Origin: Planctomycetota bacterium
GTDB lineage: Bacteria > Planctomycetota > UBA11346
Assembly (NCBI GenBank): GCA_007695355.1
Contig: REDX01000254.1
Span: 1 to 47,036 of the forward strand
Direction: 5' to 3'
DNA length: 47,036 bases
Part shown: positions 6,144 to 14,202 of the stretch, piece after piece
How the letters are laid out: each line of letters starts with the position of its first letter
How positions within the stretch are numbered: the first letter of the stretch is position 1
Notes under the pieces: model-generated
Told to the model about the DNA's origin: nothing
The model's database searches: none
What the model saw: the letters and a program-made list of their open reading frames with translations, nothing else
Translations under genes and position numbers: made by a program

Positions 6144-6916
6144 AGCGAGGGATCTGCCCCCAGGCTTTCATGGAGGCGATTGAGGAGGGTATTGGCGCTA
6201 ATGATCAGGCTCACCGAACCGGGCCAATCGCTGACCAATCGCTCGTGGGCCCGGCGAGTAATATCGAGATGATCGCGGGATTCCTCGGGATGCGTTGCGG
6301 CAAGTCGGCTGGTCAATTCGCTGGCGAACCAAAAGATGAGGTACAGCCGCTGGGGCCGTAGGTGCTCTTCAAGGTGTTCGACGCTGATTCCTTGGCTGAC
6401 GTCAAGGCCACGTCGGAGTTTGTCGGTTGGCGCTTCCTCAAGATCTTCCAGCCAGGACTTGTAGCTGCGCGCCATTGCCAAGTGATTACTCGCGCGTAGG
6501 GCGTGGATTTGGTATTCATCGGCGACCAGAGCTGGGGTATCGAGAATATCGCGCTGCCGTTGTTGCCGTTCTTGCATCGCATTTAAGGTGGCTTCAAGTT
6601 CGCGCCAGGCGCTATTGCGATGATCGCGCTGTTCGCTGGCTTCGGGGCTTAATAGTTGTCCGGTGCGGGGCAAATCGCCGCTGGCGCGATCCATGAGGGC
6701 ACGGATGCGTTCATCCCGGGCGGCAATGGCTTGTTGGAGATTTTGCAGCAGGGCGTCTTCCGGATCAAGCTGGGCAGGCGCACGACCATCAGGGACCAAG
6801 GGCACCAGCCGCGGCAGCGGCGGCAGTCCAGGTTCAGGAATTTCGGGTTCGGCGGCGCTGAGCGGCAGCGCAGCCGATGCAAGGAGCAGGCCCAGGATTG
6901 CGCTTGTGAATTTCAT
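6140..6916 (-). CDS. Secreted helical protein of unknown function
   Basis: This 258-aa product begins with a signal peptide (MKFTSAILGLLLASAALPLSA, cleavage before AEPE) and a proline-rich linker. The rest is mostly charged and helical, with a glutamine/arginine-rich coiled-coil segment at about residues 105-125. I recognise no domain. It is translationally coupled on both sides (ATGA overlaps), so it is made with the STN-TPR protein upstream and the small helical protein downstream. It probably acts in the periplasm with the TPR proteins, by inference from context. Confidence 0.7.
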   Translation of the reverse strand: MKFTSAILGLLLASAALPLSAAEPEIPEPGLPPLPRLVPLVPDGRAPAQLDPEDALLQNLQQAIAARDERIRALMDRASGDLPRTGQLLSPEASEQRDHRNSAWRELEATLNAMQERQQRQRDILDTPALVADEYQIHALRASNHLAMARSYKSWLEDLEEAPTDKLRRGLDVSQGISVEHLEEHLRPQRLYLIFWFASELTSRLAATHPEESRDHLDITRRAHERLVSDWPGSVSLIISANTLLNRLHESLGADPSL

Positions 6917-9096
6917 TGGGCAGCCCGTCCATCATAGGCCTCAATGGCCTCGCGGTACATGCCGCGACGATAAAAGTAATCGCCAAGAATGCGAGCCGCA
7001 ACTTGACGATCCCGTTCGTGCGCCACTGGATCAGTTAGCACTTCGCGAAGGGCGGTGCGGGCACGGGCGTCATCGCCAATGGCAAAGGCGGCGCGGGCCA
7101 GGCCCAGACGGGCGGCTTGGGCTAAGTATTGGGGCGGATTGCTATCACGGACTCGCTGGTAGAGGGAAACCGCGCGCTCGTAATGCTCGGCCCCTGCGGC
7201 AGGATTTTGTTCGGCCATTTGGAAATGGTACTGCGCCAGATAAAAGTGGACCCGCGTTTCCACCGCCCCTGGATAGGCCCCGGCCTGAACCTGAAGATCC
7301 TCCAGCATTTCGGCAAGTTGGAACTGTACCGTCGGATCGTTCAGCAGCCGCTGATCTTCGAGGAGGCTCCACATTGCCTGAATATGCTCGCGACTGGAAT
7401 GAATCTCAGCATAGCAGCGGGCGATATTGATCAGCAGGGGCCCCTCAATGTCGGACTGCGGGAAACGTTGGCGCGCCCGCAAGAAAACATGCAGGGCACC
7501 GACATAATCCGGTTCATCCAAAAGCATTTTTACGCTGCCCAAGGCGAAGAGGGCTTGGCGATACAGATCTTGATCCACCAGCGGATCGGTACGGCGGTTA
7601 AATAAGGCTTGGCGCAAAAGCTGTAGGCGGGTAAGCGCCTCATCGAAATGGCGTTGGGCGACGCGGCGGCCGCTTTCGCCGCGATTGCGTTGTTGTCGGC
7701 CAAGGGCGATGTCGGCCTCGGCGATCATGAGGTGGATACGGTGGGAAAGGGACTCACCGGCCTCGGCGGCGTGGGCGAGAAGTTCTTCGCGGGCGGCCCG
7801 GTATTCGCCGCGATCAAAGTAGAGTTGCCCCAGTTCGAGGCGGGCCTCGGCCACCACTGCCTGGGCTTGGGCATCATTGCCGTGATAGGTGATGACATCT
7901 CGCAGGAGGCTGCTGGCCAGCTCAAGATCGGTGATGTCGCCACTTTGTGCCCGCAGGTGCTGTTGTCGGACGGCATGGGCAGCGGCCAAGCGCACGCCTG
8001 CTAGGCGGGGGTCACTGCGATCGGCTTTGTTGATGTAGTTGCGATAAATATTTGCTGCTTCGCGGTGCATGCCTAGTGCCTGCATGCTTTCAGCGACACC
8101 GATCATTGCCGAGCGCACCCAGGGCAGGGCCTCTAGGGAGGTCCGAGATCCGGTATCAAAATCGTAAATAAGGTCAGCAAAGGAGGAAATCGCACTAAAG
8201 TGCCGGGCGCGCCAGGCGCTATCATCATCGCTACCCTGGCGGCGCAAAGCCTCGGCTTGGCTGGCCTCTTGTCGGGCAATCAAATAGCGGGCCTGGGCAG
8301 CTACCACGTCTTGGCCGTCCCGCGCCGCCGAACGCAGGCTGGCAAGGGCGCGGCGCTGCAGCGCCTCCTGACTGGGAGTAAAATCCTCGTCATCGTCATC
8401 GCGGATAATGACCGCCCCCTGATTGCCGCCCTCCCGGTGCCACACCAGCCCAGTTTGCCGCAGTAAGCGGGTTAATGCCTCTTCCCAGGGCATATCCGCG
8501 ACATGCAGATCAACGATGCGGCGGGCCGGTGAGACTTGACGATCATTAATCGTGAGGCCCAGCAGGTAACCCATTTCACGGTACACTACTTCCACGCGCT
8601 CGCTGGAAATGCGGGCCGTAATGGTGGCCGGTGCGCTGCGGTTGCCAATTCGGTAGCGCTGGATAATCAGGGTATTATTGGCAAGGCGCGAGGACGACAC
8701 CGGATCACCATCGCGTACCAGTTCTTCTCGGCCGTCTGCTTGCTCGCGATCATCAACGCGGCGTTCTTCAATGCGTTGGCGATAGGCATCGCTAAAATCC
8801 CGGTCACTGCTTTCTAAAGCCCGTCGCACCCGCGCCACATCTTGACGCAGGGCCTGAAGATCGGCCGCCATGCCGGCGCGATCAATGCTGGTTTCGACGT
8901 TGTCTAAGCTGCGGGAATCGGCCTGTGGATCCTGCTCTGGCACCATCGGCCCATCGCGGAGAATCGGCGGCAAAGAGGGGATGGGGGTAATTGGGCGCGG
9001 CGTCGATTCTTCCGCTGCGTTAAGCCCGCAAGCGAAGATTAAGAGCAGGGAAAGCGTGCTGACGATGGGTGACCAGGGGCTTTGTTGCACGGTCAT
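6913..9096 (-). CDS. Secreted STN-domain plus TPR protein
   Basis: A 727-aa product with an N-terminal signal peptide (STLSLLLIFACGLNA), a proline-rich linker and a charged helix at about 75-130. Residues about 163-232 look like an STN/secretin-N short domain: ARISSERVEVVYREMGYLLG, then DLHVADMPWEEALTRLLRQTGLVW and GAVIIRD. About 260-727 is a long array of TPR-like helical hairpins. No secretin pore or TonB-dependent barrel follows, so the STN domain stands alone as a periplasmic docking module. Both ends overlap neighbours through ATGA. The architecture suggests a periplasmic scaffold. Candidate analogies are motor-associated TPR proteins such as PflA, but no direct homology is visible. Confidence 0.75.
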   Translation of the reverse strand: MTVQQSPWSPIVSTLSLLLIFACGLNAAEESTPRPITPIPSLPPILRDGPMVPEQDPQADSRSLDNVETSIDRAGMAADLQALRQDVARVRRALESSDRDFSDAYRQRIEERRVDDREQADGREELVRDGDPVSSSRLANNTLIIQRYRIGNRSAPATITARISSERVEVVYREMGYLLGLTINDRQVSPARRIVDLHVADMPWEEALTRLLRQTGLVWHREGGNQGAVIIRDDDDEDFTPSQEALQRRALASLRSAARDGQDVVAAQARYLIARQEASQAEALRRQGSDDDSAWRARHFSAISSFADLIYDFDTGSRTSLEALPWVRSAMIGVAESMQALGMHREAANIYRNYINKADRSDPRLAGVRLAAAHAVRQQHLRAQSGDITDLELASSLLRDVITYHGNDAQAQAVVAEARLELGQLYFDRGEYRAAREELLAHAAEAGESLSHRIHLMIAEADIALGRQQRNRGESGRRVAQRHFDEALTRLQLLRQALFNRRTDPLVDQDLYRQALFALGSVKMLLDEPDYVGALHVFLRARQRFPQSDIEGPLLINIARCYAEIHSSREHIQAMWSLLEDQRLLNDPTVQFQLAEMLEDLQVQAGAYPGAVETRVHFYLAQYHFQMAEQNPAAGAEHYERAVSLYQRVRDSNPPQYLAQAARLGLARAAFAIGDDARARTALREVLTDPVAHERDRQVAARILGDYFYRRGMYREAIEAYDGRAAQ

Positions 9097-10832
9097 GGCG
9101 TAGCCCTCCCTGGCTGTTCGCTGCCGAGGGTGGCCAGGCCGCTCTCGGCCAAGTCCAGGCGACCAAGTAAAAGATAGGCCTGTCGCAGCACGCGTTGGTG
9201 GCGCCGGGCCTGTTCTTCGTCGATGCCGCTGCCGTCGCGGCCGGCGAGATATCGATCCTCATTAGCGAGTAAAACGCCAATCACCCGTCGCGCTTTGCGG
9301 GCATCGCCAAGCTGGCTATGGGCGGTGGCCCACTCCAGATAAAAGTTTGGGTCCTCAAATAAGCCACCGTGACGATCGGCAACCGTGGCAAATTCGGTGA
9401 CCGCCAAATGGGGCTTACCTTCGGCCAAGTGGTGACGGGCCAAAATAAGGGTGACTTCGATCTCGCGATTGACATCGCGATGGCGTTGTCGAACCCGTTG
9501 CAGCATAATGACCCCGCGTTGGGCATTTTCTGGATCATTGAGCATCTCGCGGGCAATCCGCAGGTCCTCACCAAAGTCGTCGCTGGGTGTTACCACGGTA
9601 TCTCGGCTGGCGGCCAACTGGGTTGAGAGGGTATTCATTGAGGTCACTACGAAGACCATCGCTGCCGTGCACATCGCTAGCAGAAAAACGGCTGCTGCCA
9701 AAAGAAAGCGTGTACCGCGAAGTTCTTCCGAGGACATCACATTGATCGGTGGCATCATCGCGCCACCGCCGCGGGGGGCGCCATCGAAGGCATCGAGATC
9801 GCTTACCGCATCGGAGGTTTCAATGTTCTTTGCGGCCTCGTTGAGGAGCGCTTCGATATCGTTTTCCCGGCGGCCGATCATTTCGGTGATTTGCTCTGGG
9901 CTGGGGCCATTGGTGGCCTCGCTCATCTGTCGCACCAGGGCGTCGATATCCTCTTGGTTAATTAAGGCTTCGCTGTCTTCGTTGCTATCGCTGTGCTTGG
10001 TGACGAGGCTGTCGAGCTCTTCCTGGCTGAGATCGGAGTTTACCTTAGCGGTTTCAGAAAGTCGCGAGGTCTTTCCTTGGGGCTCAACACTTTCGGAAAC
10101 CGGGGCTACCGAACCGGCATCTAATTCAGCCAGTAGGGCATCGATATCATCTTGTCCAAGGGCACTTCCTTGGGGTTTCTTGGAGGCGCCAGTCGTGGCG
10201 GGTTTGGCACCATCATCGCCGTTCATTTCGGCCAGCAGGGCATCGATATCATCCTGTCCAAGGGGCCCTTCCTTGGCGGTTTCCTTGGTTTTCTTCGCCG
10301 TTTTATCGCCTTCGCCGTTCATTTCGGCCAGCAGGGCGTCGATATCATCCTGTCCGAGGGGCCCTTCTTGGGCGGTTTCCTTGGTTTTTTCTGGGTCTTT
10401 ATCTTCGCCGCCATTCATTTCGGCCAGCAGGGCGTCGATATCATCCTGTCCAAGAGGCCCTTCCTTGGGCGTCTCTTCCGCTTTTTCCGACGCTACTTCT
10501 GCTTCGCCCTCGCCGCTCATTTCCGCCAGCATGGCGTCGATGGCATCCTGTCCGAGGGGCCCTTCTGCTTCAGGTTTCTCGGTTTTCTCGGTTTTTTCTG
10601 GCGCTGCGTCTGCTTCGCCCTCGCCATTCATTTCGGCCAGCATGGCGTCAATGGCATCCTGTCCGAGGGGACCTTCTGGGCTCGGGGTGCTGCTGGGCTT
10701 CTCTGCTGGTGGCGAGGCCGGGGCTTCCTGTTGTTTAGGTTGCACCTTCGGTACCGCCGGCAGGGAGCCAGAGAGGCTTGCGAAGAGGGCGTCAATCTCT
10801 TCTTGGGTCATCGCCCGTGGTTCATCAGCCAT
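9093..10832 (-). CDS. Membrane protein with ten FliM-N-like motifs and a TPR tail
   Basis: A 579-aa bitopic membrane protein. The cytoplasmic part (1-370) carries about ten copies of a motif like the CheY-binding N-terminus of FliM (LSQxEIDALL): MTQEEIDALF at 8; LGQDxIDALLAE-type near 56, 93, 127, 159, 191 and 225; LSQEELDSLV at 268; INQEDIDALV at 291; and ENDIEALL at about 323. Acidic/lysine linkers of about 20 residues separate them. One transmembrane helix follows at about 374-397 (FLLAAAVFLLAMCTAAMVFVV), then a periplasmic TPR-like region at 410-579. Its ATG lies in TAATG with the STAS gene stop. I know of no named family with this layout. Binding to a CheY-like regulator or a flagellar switch is inferred from the motif. 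Confidence 0.8.
   Translation of the reverse strand: MADEPRAMTQEEIDALFASLSGSLPAVPKVQPKQQEAPASPPAEKPSSTPSPEGPLGQDAIDAMLAEMNGEGEADAAPEKTEKTEKPEAEGPLGQDAIDAMLAEMSGEGEAEVASEKAEETPKEGPLGQDDIDALLAEMNGGEDKDPEKTKETAQEGPLGQDDIDALLAEMNGEGDKTAKKTKETAKEGPLGQDDIDALLAEMNGDDGAKPATTGASKKPQGSALGQDDIDALLAELDAGSVAPVSESVEPQGKTSRLSETAKVNSDLSQEELDSLVTKHSDSNEDSEALINQEDIDALVRQMSEATNGPSPEQITEMIGRRENDIEALLNEAAKNIETSDAVSDLDAFDGAPRGGGAMMPPINVMSSEELRGTRFLLAAAVFLLAMCTAAMVFVVTSMNTLSTQLAASRDTVVTPSDDFGEDLRIAREMLNDPENAQRGVIMLQRVRQRHRDVNREIEVTLILARHHLAEGKPHLAVTEFATVADRHGGLFEDPNFYLEWATAHSQLGDARKARRVIGVLLANEDRYLAGRDGSGIDEEQARRHQRVLRQAYLLLGRLDLAESGLATLGSEQPGRATP
10122..10673 (-). repeat. Coding tandem repeats encoding EGPLGQDDIDALLAEMNG units
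   Basis: Six close repeats of an approximately 100-bp unit lie within the membrane-protein gene, each containing a version of GCGTCGATATCATCCTGTCC on the plus strand. The first two units encode DAIDAMLAE and the next four DDIDALLAE. The central units are nearly identical at DNA level, which points to recent expansion and makes copy-number change or assembly collapse possible. Confidence 0.8.
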
Positions 10833-11149
10833 TACTCATCCCCCCACAGCAGGGCCCGCTCATCCGGACCAACCCCACGCTGGGAATTGCCGGAGGTGGA
10901 CAGCGATGGTACCTGATCTAAGTGTTTATACCAGAGAATTGGCAGCTGGGCCTGGGAGAGCTGCCGTTTTAATTCGGGGTGGGCGCCAACCATGGCGCAG
11001 CCTGGATGCTCTCGCAGCCACTCATAAGCCCAGGTGCCCAGACATTCGAGTTCGCGGCAGTCGATGACTGGCGCCTCGTCCAGGGCGCAGGGCCACAGCA
11101 GCCGGCCACGCCAGACTGCAATTAAGGCAGAGTTGGACTTAGGCTTCAT
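10832..11149 (-). CDS. STAS-domain-like protein
   Basis: The track frame starts at 11206, but ATG 11149 (MKPKSNSALIAVWRG...) is favoured. It overlaps the end of the response-regulator gene and gives a 105-aa protein of ordinary STAS size. The pattern APVIDCRELECLGTWAYEWL, then GCAMVGAHPELKRQL, matches the beta-alpha layout of anti-sigma-factor antagonists, with a threonine (T39) where the regulatory serine usually lies. Such proteins relay signals by reversible partner binding. Its stop forms TAATG with the FliM-motif gene. The family call is by pattern and is moderate. Confidence 0.55.
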   Translation of the reverse strand: MKPKSNSALIAVWRGRLLWPCALDEAPVIDCRELECLGTWAYEWLREHPGCAMVGAHPELKRQLSQAQLPILWYKHLDQVPSLSTSGNSQRGVGPDERALLWGDE

Positions 11150-11915
11150 GGGCGCGCTCCACCACCACGCCCTGCGGCCGCCACCAACAGCGATGGGCAA
11201 GGGCATCGATGACTTGTCGACGATCTTTCATCTGGCTGGAAAGGTCTGGCGACAGGCTTGCAGGGTCATGTTCAAAGGGTGACCAGCAGCGCCAGAGGGC
11301 GCCATCGTCGTTAATGACGAGGCGCTGGGCCAGCGACAACTGCATCAGCTCGGCGCAGATCTGCTGCAAGCGAGAGCTTTGATAGTTGGGGATAACATAT
11401 TCCAAGAAAAGAGCTTCAGCAGATGCGCTGGTCCCCCATTGGAGGTCCAGGATGTGCACCGAGCGCTCCACCAACGAACTGGCTTGGGCGCTAACCACCT
11501 GGGTTTGGGCCGATTGCATGGGCACCTGCAGCTGCTCAGGGTCTGGCCCGCAGATCACTGGGGGCGCTTCCCGATGCAGGGTGCCAATGCGCTGTATGGC
11601 CTCCTTGAGCTGCTCAAGGGCCACGGGCTTGGTGAGAAAATCAACGCAGCCGTTGCGTAAGGCAACTACCGCATCGTCGAAATTTCCATAGCCACTCATC
11701 AAAACGAAGGGAACGCCCAGTTCCAAGCAGAGATCTAGGCCACTGCCATCGGGCAGCTTGAGATCAGAGATAATTGCGTCAGGGGGTTGTTCAGCTGCAC
11801 ATTTACGGCCCTCAACCAAGGAATCGGCGGCCAAAACCCGGTGTCCCCAGCGCCGACAGGCGCGGGCCAGGGCAGAGCGAATTGCCGGTTCGTCTTCAAT
11901 GAGGAGGAGGTCCAT
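11139..11915 (-). CDS. Response regulator with unrecognised output region
   Basis: First gene of the seven-gene operon. Residues 1-115 form a receiver domain: acidic pair E7/D8 in LLLIEDEP, phospho-acceptor D51 in AIISDLKLPDGSG, S74 in VLMSGYG and K96 in DFLTKPV. Residues about 130-258 match no output domain I know. They lack AAA+, winged-helix or GGDEF motifs and contain helical, tryptophan-rich sequence (WRCWSPFEHDP, HRCWWRPQGVV). The operon's PAS kinase is the likely phosphodonor, and the FliM-motif protein is a possible binding partner; both are inferences. The sigma-54-type site at 11927-11942 would place the transcript start almost at the ATG. Confidence 0.85.
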   Translation of the reverse strand: MDLLLIEDEPAIRSALARACRRWGHRVLAADSLVEGRKCAAEQPPDAIISDLKLPDGSGLDLCLELGVPFVLMSGYGNFDDAVVALRNGCVDFLTKPVALEQLKEAIQRIGTLHREAPPVICGPDPEQLQVPMQSAQTQVVSAQASSLVERSVHILDLQWGTSASAEALFLEYVIPNYQSSRLQQICAELMQLSLAQRLVINDDGALWRCWSPFEHDPASLSPDLSSQMKDRRQVIDALAHRCWWRPQGVVVERAHEA

Positions 11916-11926
11916 GCTGAGCTTAA

Positions 11927-11942
11927 AGCAATTCTGGTGCCA
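11927..11942 (-). promoter_or_regulatory. Sigma-54 (RpoN) promoter of the seven-gene operon
   Basis: The minus strand reads TGGCACCAGAATTGCT, 15 of 16 positions matching the -24/-12 consensus TGGCAYRNNNNTTGCW. The predicted start, about 12 nt past the -12 GC, lies at about 11916, next to ATG 11915, so the mRNA would be nearly leaderless. An inverted repeat at 12014-12035 sits at the right distance for an activator site. Confidence 0.65.
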
Positions 11943-12013
11943 CTTTTGTTATTGGCATTGAGGGAACTTAGCTTTCCGGCATTGGGCAGCGCCCCTTGCC
12001 CTCGGCGCCTTGC

Positions 12014-12035
12014 TGGTGGCGAAGGCTTGCCACCA
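12014..12035. promoter_or_regulatory. Inverted repeat, possible activator (UAS) site
   Basis: TGGTGGC-N8-GCCACCA is a perfect 7-bp inverted repeat located about 100-120 bp upstream of the predicted sigma-54 start. That is the usual distance for an enhancer-binding-protein site. It also lies ~80 bp upstream of the divergent phosphatase gene and could instead regulate that one. Confidence 0.4.
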
Positions 12036-12115
12036 CTGCGCGTGTTGGCGCTGGGCAATTCATTTTTGGCTCGGTTGCTGGCTTGCGGTTTTGCTGAGGG
12101 AGGGAAAGTAGGGCT

Positions 12116-12943
12116 ATGATGGATGAAGCGGGGCAGGTGGACGCGTTGGGGCTGCGCAAGGTGGCGGTGGCAGCGGCGCGGGTAGGGGCGGCGGCGGCGT
12201 TGCCGTTTTTTCGGCGGCCGGATTTGGCGGTTGAGTGGAAGGCCGATGAGAGTCCGGTGACGGTGGCCGATCGAGCCTGCGAGGGGGCGATTCGGGCGCA
12301 TTTGGCCCAGGCGCGGCCGGCGGATGCCTGGCTGGGCGAAGAGACGGGCACCGCTGCGGGGACTTCAGGCCTGGGCTGGATCGTCGATCCCATTGATGGT
12401 ACCCGCAATTTTGTCCGCGGGGTGCCGCTGTGGAGCACCCTGGTGGCCTGCGCTCGCCTTCCGGCGGCGGGAGAGCCCGAGGTGCTGGCCGCCTGCGTGC
12501 TGCTGCCCGCTCTTGATGAGTGCTATGATGCGGCCCTTGGCGCGGGGGCCCGCTGCAATGGACAGCCCATTCACGTTTCCGCCATCGATCGCCTTGACCA
12601 ATCCATGTGGTGCTTTGAGACCCCCACTTGGTTTCGCAGTCAGGGCCTTTCGAAGGTCTTTGCCGAATTAGAGGAGCAATGCGCCCTCTCCCGCGGACTT
12701 TCCGATGCCTATGGGCATATGCTGGTGGCCAGCGGCCGCGCCGAATTAATGGTAGAGCCGCAATTGGCGATGTGGGATGTGGCGGCAACCAGTTTGGTGG
12801 TGCGCGAGGCGGGGGGGCGCTTTAGCGATCTCGACGGTAAAGAGCCGGGGATGAGCTCCGGCCATGCGGTGGTCTCCAATGGCTTGGTCCATGATCAGGC
12901 CCTGGCCCTGATTGCCCGCCATCGTCAGCGACCATCGCCATGA
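12116..12943 (+). CDS. Inositol-monophosphatase-family phosphatase, HisN-like
   Basis: A 275-aa Mg2+/Li+-dependent phosphatase. Metal-binding motifs are GEE (75-76), DPIDGTRNFVRG (D91, D94) and a C-terminal WDVAA. The DPIDGT-x-NFVRGVPLW-x-TLVA version is the form I associate with histidinol-phosphate phosphatase HisN rather than true inositol phosphatase, but sugar-phosphate or PAP phosphatase activity is also possible. The start is one of two adjacent ATG codons, preceded by a purine-rich AGGGAGGGAAAG. Its stop overlaps the next start (ATGA), opening a four-gene operon. No histidine-biosynthesis gene is nearby, so the substrate is uncertain. Confidence 0.85.
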   Translation: MMDEAGQVDALGLRKVAVAAARVGAAAALPFFRRPDLAVEWKADESPVTVADRACEGAIRAHLAQARPADAWLGEETGTAAGTSGLGWIVDPIDGTRNFVRGVPLWSTLVACARLPAAGEPEVLAACVLLPALDECYDAALGAGARCNGQPIHVSAIDRLDQSMWCFETPTWFRSQGLSKVFAELEEQCALSRGLSDAYGHMLVASGRAELMVEPQLAMWDVAATSLVVREAGGRFSDLDGKEPGMSSGHAVVSNGLVHDQALALIARHRQRPSP

Positions 12944-14202
12944 GCCGGCCGCTAACCACCGATGTCTGGGTGATGGCTCTGCCGGGGCCCGATCATTTGC
13001 CGCACAGCCTCGCTGCGGCTCGGCGCTTTGACCTGCGCACCCGGCCCCAGGAGCTTTACCAGCAGATCTGCGACGCGCTGGAGCGGGGTTTGGCCATGGG
13101 TCTGACCCAGGTCCTGCTGCCGCCGCCTTGGCCGCACTGGCATACAGCCGAGGGCGATCCGGAATGGCAGGAGCTGTGCCAGCGCAGCCCCGAGGTGGAC
13201 ACCCAGGCCTGGGCAACGGTGATCGCCGGCGGTGATACCGAGCACGGCGATACCGTGGTCATGCTGGCCAACCGCGCCGCCGAGCGCGCCGGGCAGTGGC
13301 TGCCCTATCGTCAGCGCTGCCTGCAAGCCCTCTTGTCTGGAGTGCCCCAACTGCGCCTGCTGCCGGCCTTGCCGGCGGCGCCCCAGCTTGCCGATTGCGG
13401 GGAGGCTAGCCATTTGCGAGTTGATAATGGTGCCGAGAGCGCTCAGGTTTTTGGTTATAGCGAAGGTTTATTATTGCCGGAAGACTGGCGCGGCCGACAA
13501 GCGGGATGGCAGGCTCGCGGCGCCCAGTTGGCCCTGCTGCGCCGGGCCGAGGTGCGTCCCGGCCGCAGTTTGGTGGCCCGGCAGCACTGGCGGGCCCTGG
13601 ATGCGGCGGCTTTGAGTCTGCGCGATTTAGTCTGCGGACATGGCGCAACCTGGATCCTTCACGAAAGTAGCTTTGGCGAGCAACACGATCTCATTAATGC
13701 CCTAGATGCCCTGGTACCGGGCTTGCGCCTGCACATCGTGCGCGATGGCGAATACCGACTCAAGGATCACCGTCAGGCGCCGGGCCTGGGTGGCACCATG
13801 CTGCGCGATGCTGCTGGTGCCTATCACCTGCTGATTGATCCTCGCTGGGAGGATCGGCGGGCTCAACGCCTACGCGCACGTCTGCTCGATGCGGGGACGG
13901 TAGAGAGCATTCGCGAAGACCTTGATCCCCGTCTTCTGGGGCTGCGCCGCAGCGGATCATGGCGCTTGTGTCTCCCCTTGCTGCCGGCGCAGATTGCCGC
14001 CCTGCCCGCCCCTTGGCTGGTAACGCCAGAGCTGATCTCGGCCCTGCGCTGCTGGGCCGAAGCCCAAACCCTCAGCGAGTTGGGCCTTGAGCAGCGGGCC
14101 GCGCCGGAAACCTGGGAGGGCCTATACGCTGCCCGCCAAGGCCTGGAAGAGCTCTTGCCAGGCCTGCCGCCGGAGGATGAGAATGACCGAAATTTCCTAT
14201 GA
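12940..14202 (+). CDS. Divergent AstB-like (succinylarginine dihydrolase) protein
   Basis: A 420-aa protein of amidinotransferase-superfamily type. Several segments align by eye with E. coli AstB: AMGLTQVLLPPPWP with AGFPQAVIPP, LANRAAERA with VANAATIAP, ALPAAPQLADCGEASHLR with ALPQVALLGDEGAANHNR, ARQHWRALDAA with ARQTREASEAV, and the end EGLYAARQGLEELL with EGREALDVLSQLL. Candidate catalytic residues are H249 (EQHDLI) and C344 (WRLCLPLL). The Glu of AstB's DEG motif falls on C153 here, with E155 two residues later. No other arginine succinyltransferase genes are adjacent, so the substrate may differ. It overlaps neighbours at both ends. Confidence 0.55.
   Translation: MSRPLTTDVWVMALPGPDHLPHSLAAARRFDLRTRPQELYQQICDALERGLAMGLTQVLLPPPWPHWHTAEGDPEWQELCQRSPEVDTQAWATVIAGGDTEHGDTVVMLANRAAERAGQWLPYRQRCLQALLSGVPQLRLLPALPAAPQLADCGEASHLRVDNGAESAQVFGYSEGLLLPEDWRGRQAGWQARGAQLALLRRAEVRPGRSLVARQHWRALDAAALSLRDLVCGHGATWILHESSFGEQHDLINALDALVPGLRLHIVRDGEYRLKDHRQAPGLGGTMLRDAAGAYHLLIDPRWEDRRAQRLRARLLDAGTVESIREDLDPRLLGLRRSGSWRLCLPLLPAQIAALPAPWLVTPELISALRCWAEAQTLSELGLEQRAAPETWEGLYAARQGLEELLPGLPPEDENDRNFL

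Noticed and set aside
10122-10673. CRISPR-like array because of regular repeats
   Set aside because: The repeats are in-frame coding units of one protein and the intervals are also related, unlike unique spacers.
9451-11067. Plus-strand ORF of 538 aa with serine-rich repeats
   Set aside because: It is the antisense shadow of the FliM-motif gene; its repeats mirror the coding repeats and its composition (SRASISSCPRGPS) is typical of reverse-strand reading.
12014-12035. Rho-independent terminator
   Set aside because: The hairpin lacks a T-tract on either strand and lies between divergent genes, so an operator role is likelier.
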